Origin: Bacilli bacterium | GTDB taxonomy: Bacteria > Bacillota_I > Bacilli_A > RF39 > UBA660 | NCBI GenBank assembly: GCA_900772445.1 | Contig: CAAHEL010000077.1 | Coordinates: 1 to 5,450 of the forward strand | Direction: 5' to 3' | Length of the DNA: 5,450 nt | Part shown: positions 4,949 to 5,450 of the stretch, piece after piece | Layout of the letters: each line of letters begins with the position of its first letter | Numbering within the stretch: position 1 is the first letter of the stretch | Translations under genes and position numbers: made by a program | Notes under the pieces: generated by a model | Databases searched by the model: none | What the model was told of the DNA's origin: nothing | Seen by the model: the letters and a program-made list of their open reading frames with translations, nothing else

Positions 4949-5450
4949 ATGAACGAAAACGTTAAAGAAAACGTTAAGGACGAAGTTAATAAAGCACCTA
5001 GAAACAATAAAGAAAATCGTAAACCTAGAAAAAATATTAATAACAGACCTCAAAAAACATTAGAAGAAAAAGTTATTGATATTAATCGTGTTACAAAAGT
5101 TGTTAAAGGTGGACGTCAATTTCGTTTTTCTGCTACAGTAGTTGTAGGAGATAGAAAAGGTAAAGTTGGTTTAGGAACTGGTAAAGCTAAAGAAATGCCA
5201 GATGCAGTTAAAAAAGCAACTCTTGCCGCTAGCAAAAATTTAATAAATGTTGAATTAATTGATAATCGTACAATTTCTCACGAAATTACAGTAAAAGAAG
5301 GAGCATCAAAGGTTATGTTAAAACCAGCTGCTGAAGGTACTGGAGTTAAAGCAGGAGGACCTGTTAGAGATGTATTAGAACTTGCTGGAGTTAAAGATGT
5401 TCTTTCAAAATCACTTGGATCAAGCACAAAAATTAATATGGCTAGAGCTA
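4949..5450 (+). CDS. rpsE: 30S ribosomal protein S5, 5' part (cut by window end)
   Basis: S5 lies on the solvent side of the 30S at the mRNA entry channel with S3 and S4, and affects decoding accuracy and spectinomycin binding. The visible 167 residues contain the N-terminal double-stranded-RNA-binding-like domain with the S5 signature ([18 protein letters not shown] at 45-62, [18 protein letters not shown] at 65-82) and the C-terminal domain ([17 protein letters not shown] at 124-140, [18 protein letters not shown] at 142-159, INMARA). The KGG of the spectinomycin loop is intact. About 27 extra residues, rich in Asn, Lys, Glu and Arg, precede the usual Bacillus N terminus and look disordered. 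A 12-bp tandem repeat encodes ENVKENVK there. By comparison with Bacillus, roughly 30 C-terminal residues are missing beyond the edge. The gene starts 15 nt after rplR. Confidence 0.97.
   Translation, partial: MNENVKENVKDEVNKAPRNNKENRKPRKNINNRPQKTLEEKVIDINRVTKVVKGGRQFRFSATVVVGDRKGKVGLGTGKAKEMPDAVKKATLAASKNLINVELIDNRTISHEITVKEGASKVMLKPAAEGTGVKAGGPVRDVLELAGVKDVLSKSLGSSTKINMARA
4955..4978 (+). repeat. 12-bp direct tandem repeat in the rpsE N-terminal extension
   Basis: Two copies of GAAAACGTTAAR (4955-4966 and 4967-4978) differ only at the last base and keep frame, encoding Glu-Asn-Val-Lys twice. GAAAAC also occurs at 4941-4946 in the leader. In-frame slippage here could lengthen or shorten the S5 tail without breaking the gene. 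Confidence 0.7.

Overview
The window is an uninterrupted piece of the bacterial S10–spc ribosomal protein gene cluster, with every gene on the + strand. Order: rpsS (3' end only) – rplV – rpsC – rplP – rpmC – rpsQ – rplN – rplX – rplE – rpsN (short zinc form) – rpsH – rplF – rplR – rpsE (5' part, cut by the window edge). This is the canonical gene order of Bacillota. All products are structural proteins of the 30S or 50S subunit, and no mobile element, CRISPR array, tRNA, rRNA or unfamiliar gene is present.

The sequence suggests a low-GC Gram-positive bacterium (Bacillota, or a Bacilli/Mollicutes-related lineage). The base composition is strongly A+T rich (about two thirds by eye, not computed). 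Shine-Dalgarno sites are strong AAGGAGG-type sites 5-10 nt before the starts, and S14 is the 61-residue four-cysteine form. The proteins read like Bacillus homologues, but several (L22, L16, L6, S3) depart from normally conserved positions, and S5 carries an Asn/Lys/Glu/Arg-rich N-terminal extension. This points to a divergent and possibly uncultured lineage, but the exact taxon cannot be fixed from this window. The 13 visible stop codons are 9 TAA, 4 TAG and no TGA. All nine Trp codons are TGG, so the genetic code (11 or 4) is not settled here, although nothing requires code 4.

The layout is very compact. Gaps are 9-31 nt, with two overlaps: rpsC/rplP by 29 nt and rplP/rpmC by 11 nt. There is no gene-free stretch longer than 31 nt and no convincing terminator, so the region is most simply read as one polycistronic message with translational coupling at the overlaps. 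One extended -10-like sequence before rplX and one small hairpin over the rpsQ ribosome binding site are the only candidate internal control elements, and both are weak.

I see no undescribed system. The observations most worth following are protein-level: a rewritten tunnel-loop sequence in L22, altered conserved loops in L16 and L6, loss of one helicase-associated Arg in S3, and the S5 N-terminal extension with a 12-bp tandem repeat.
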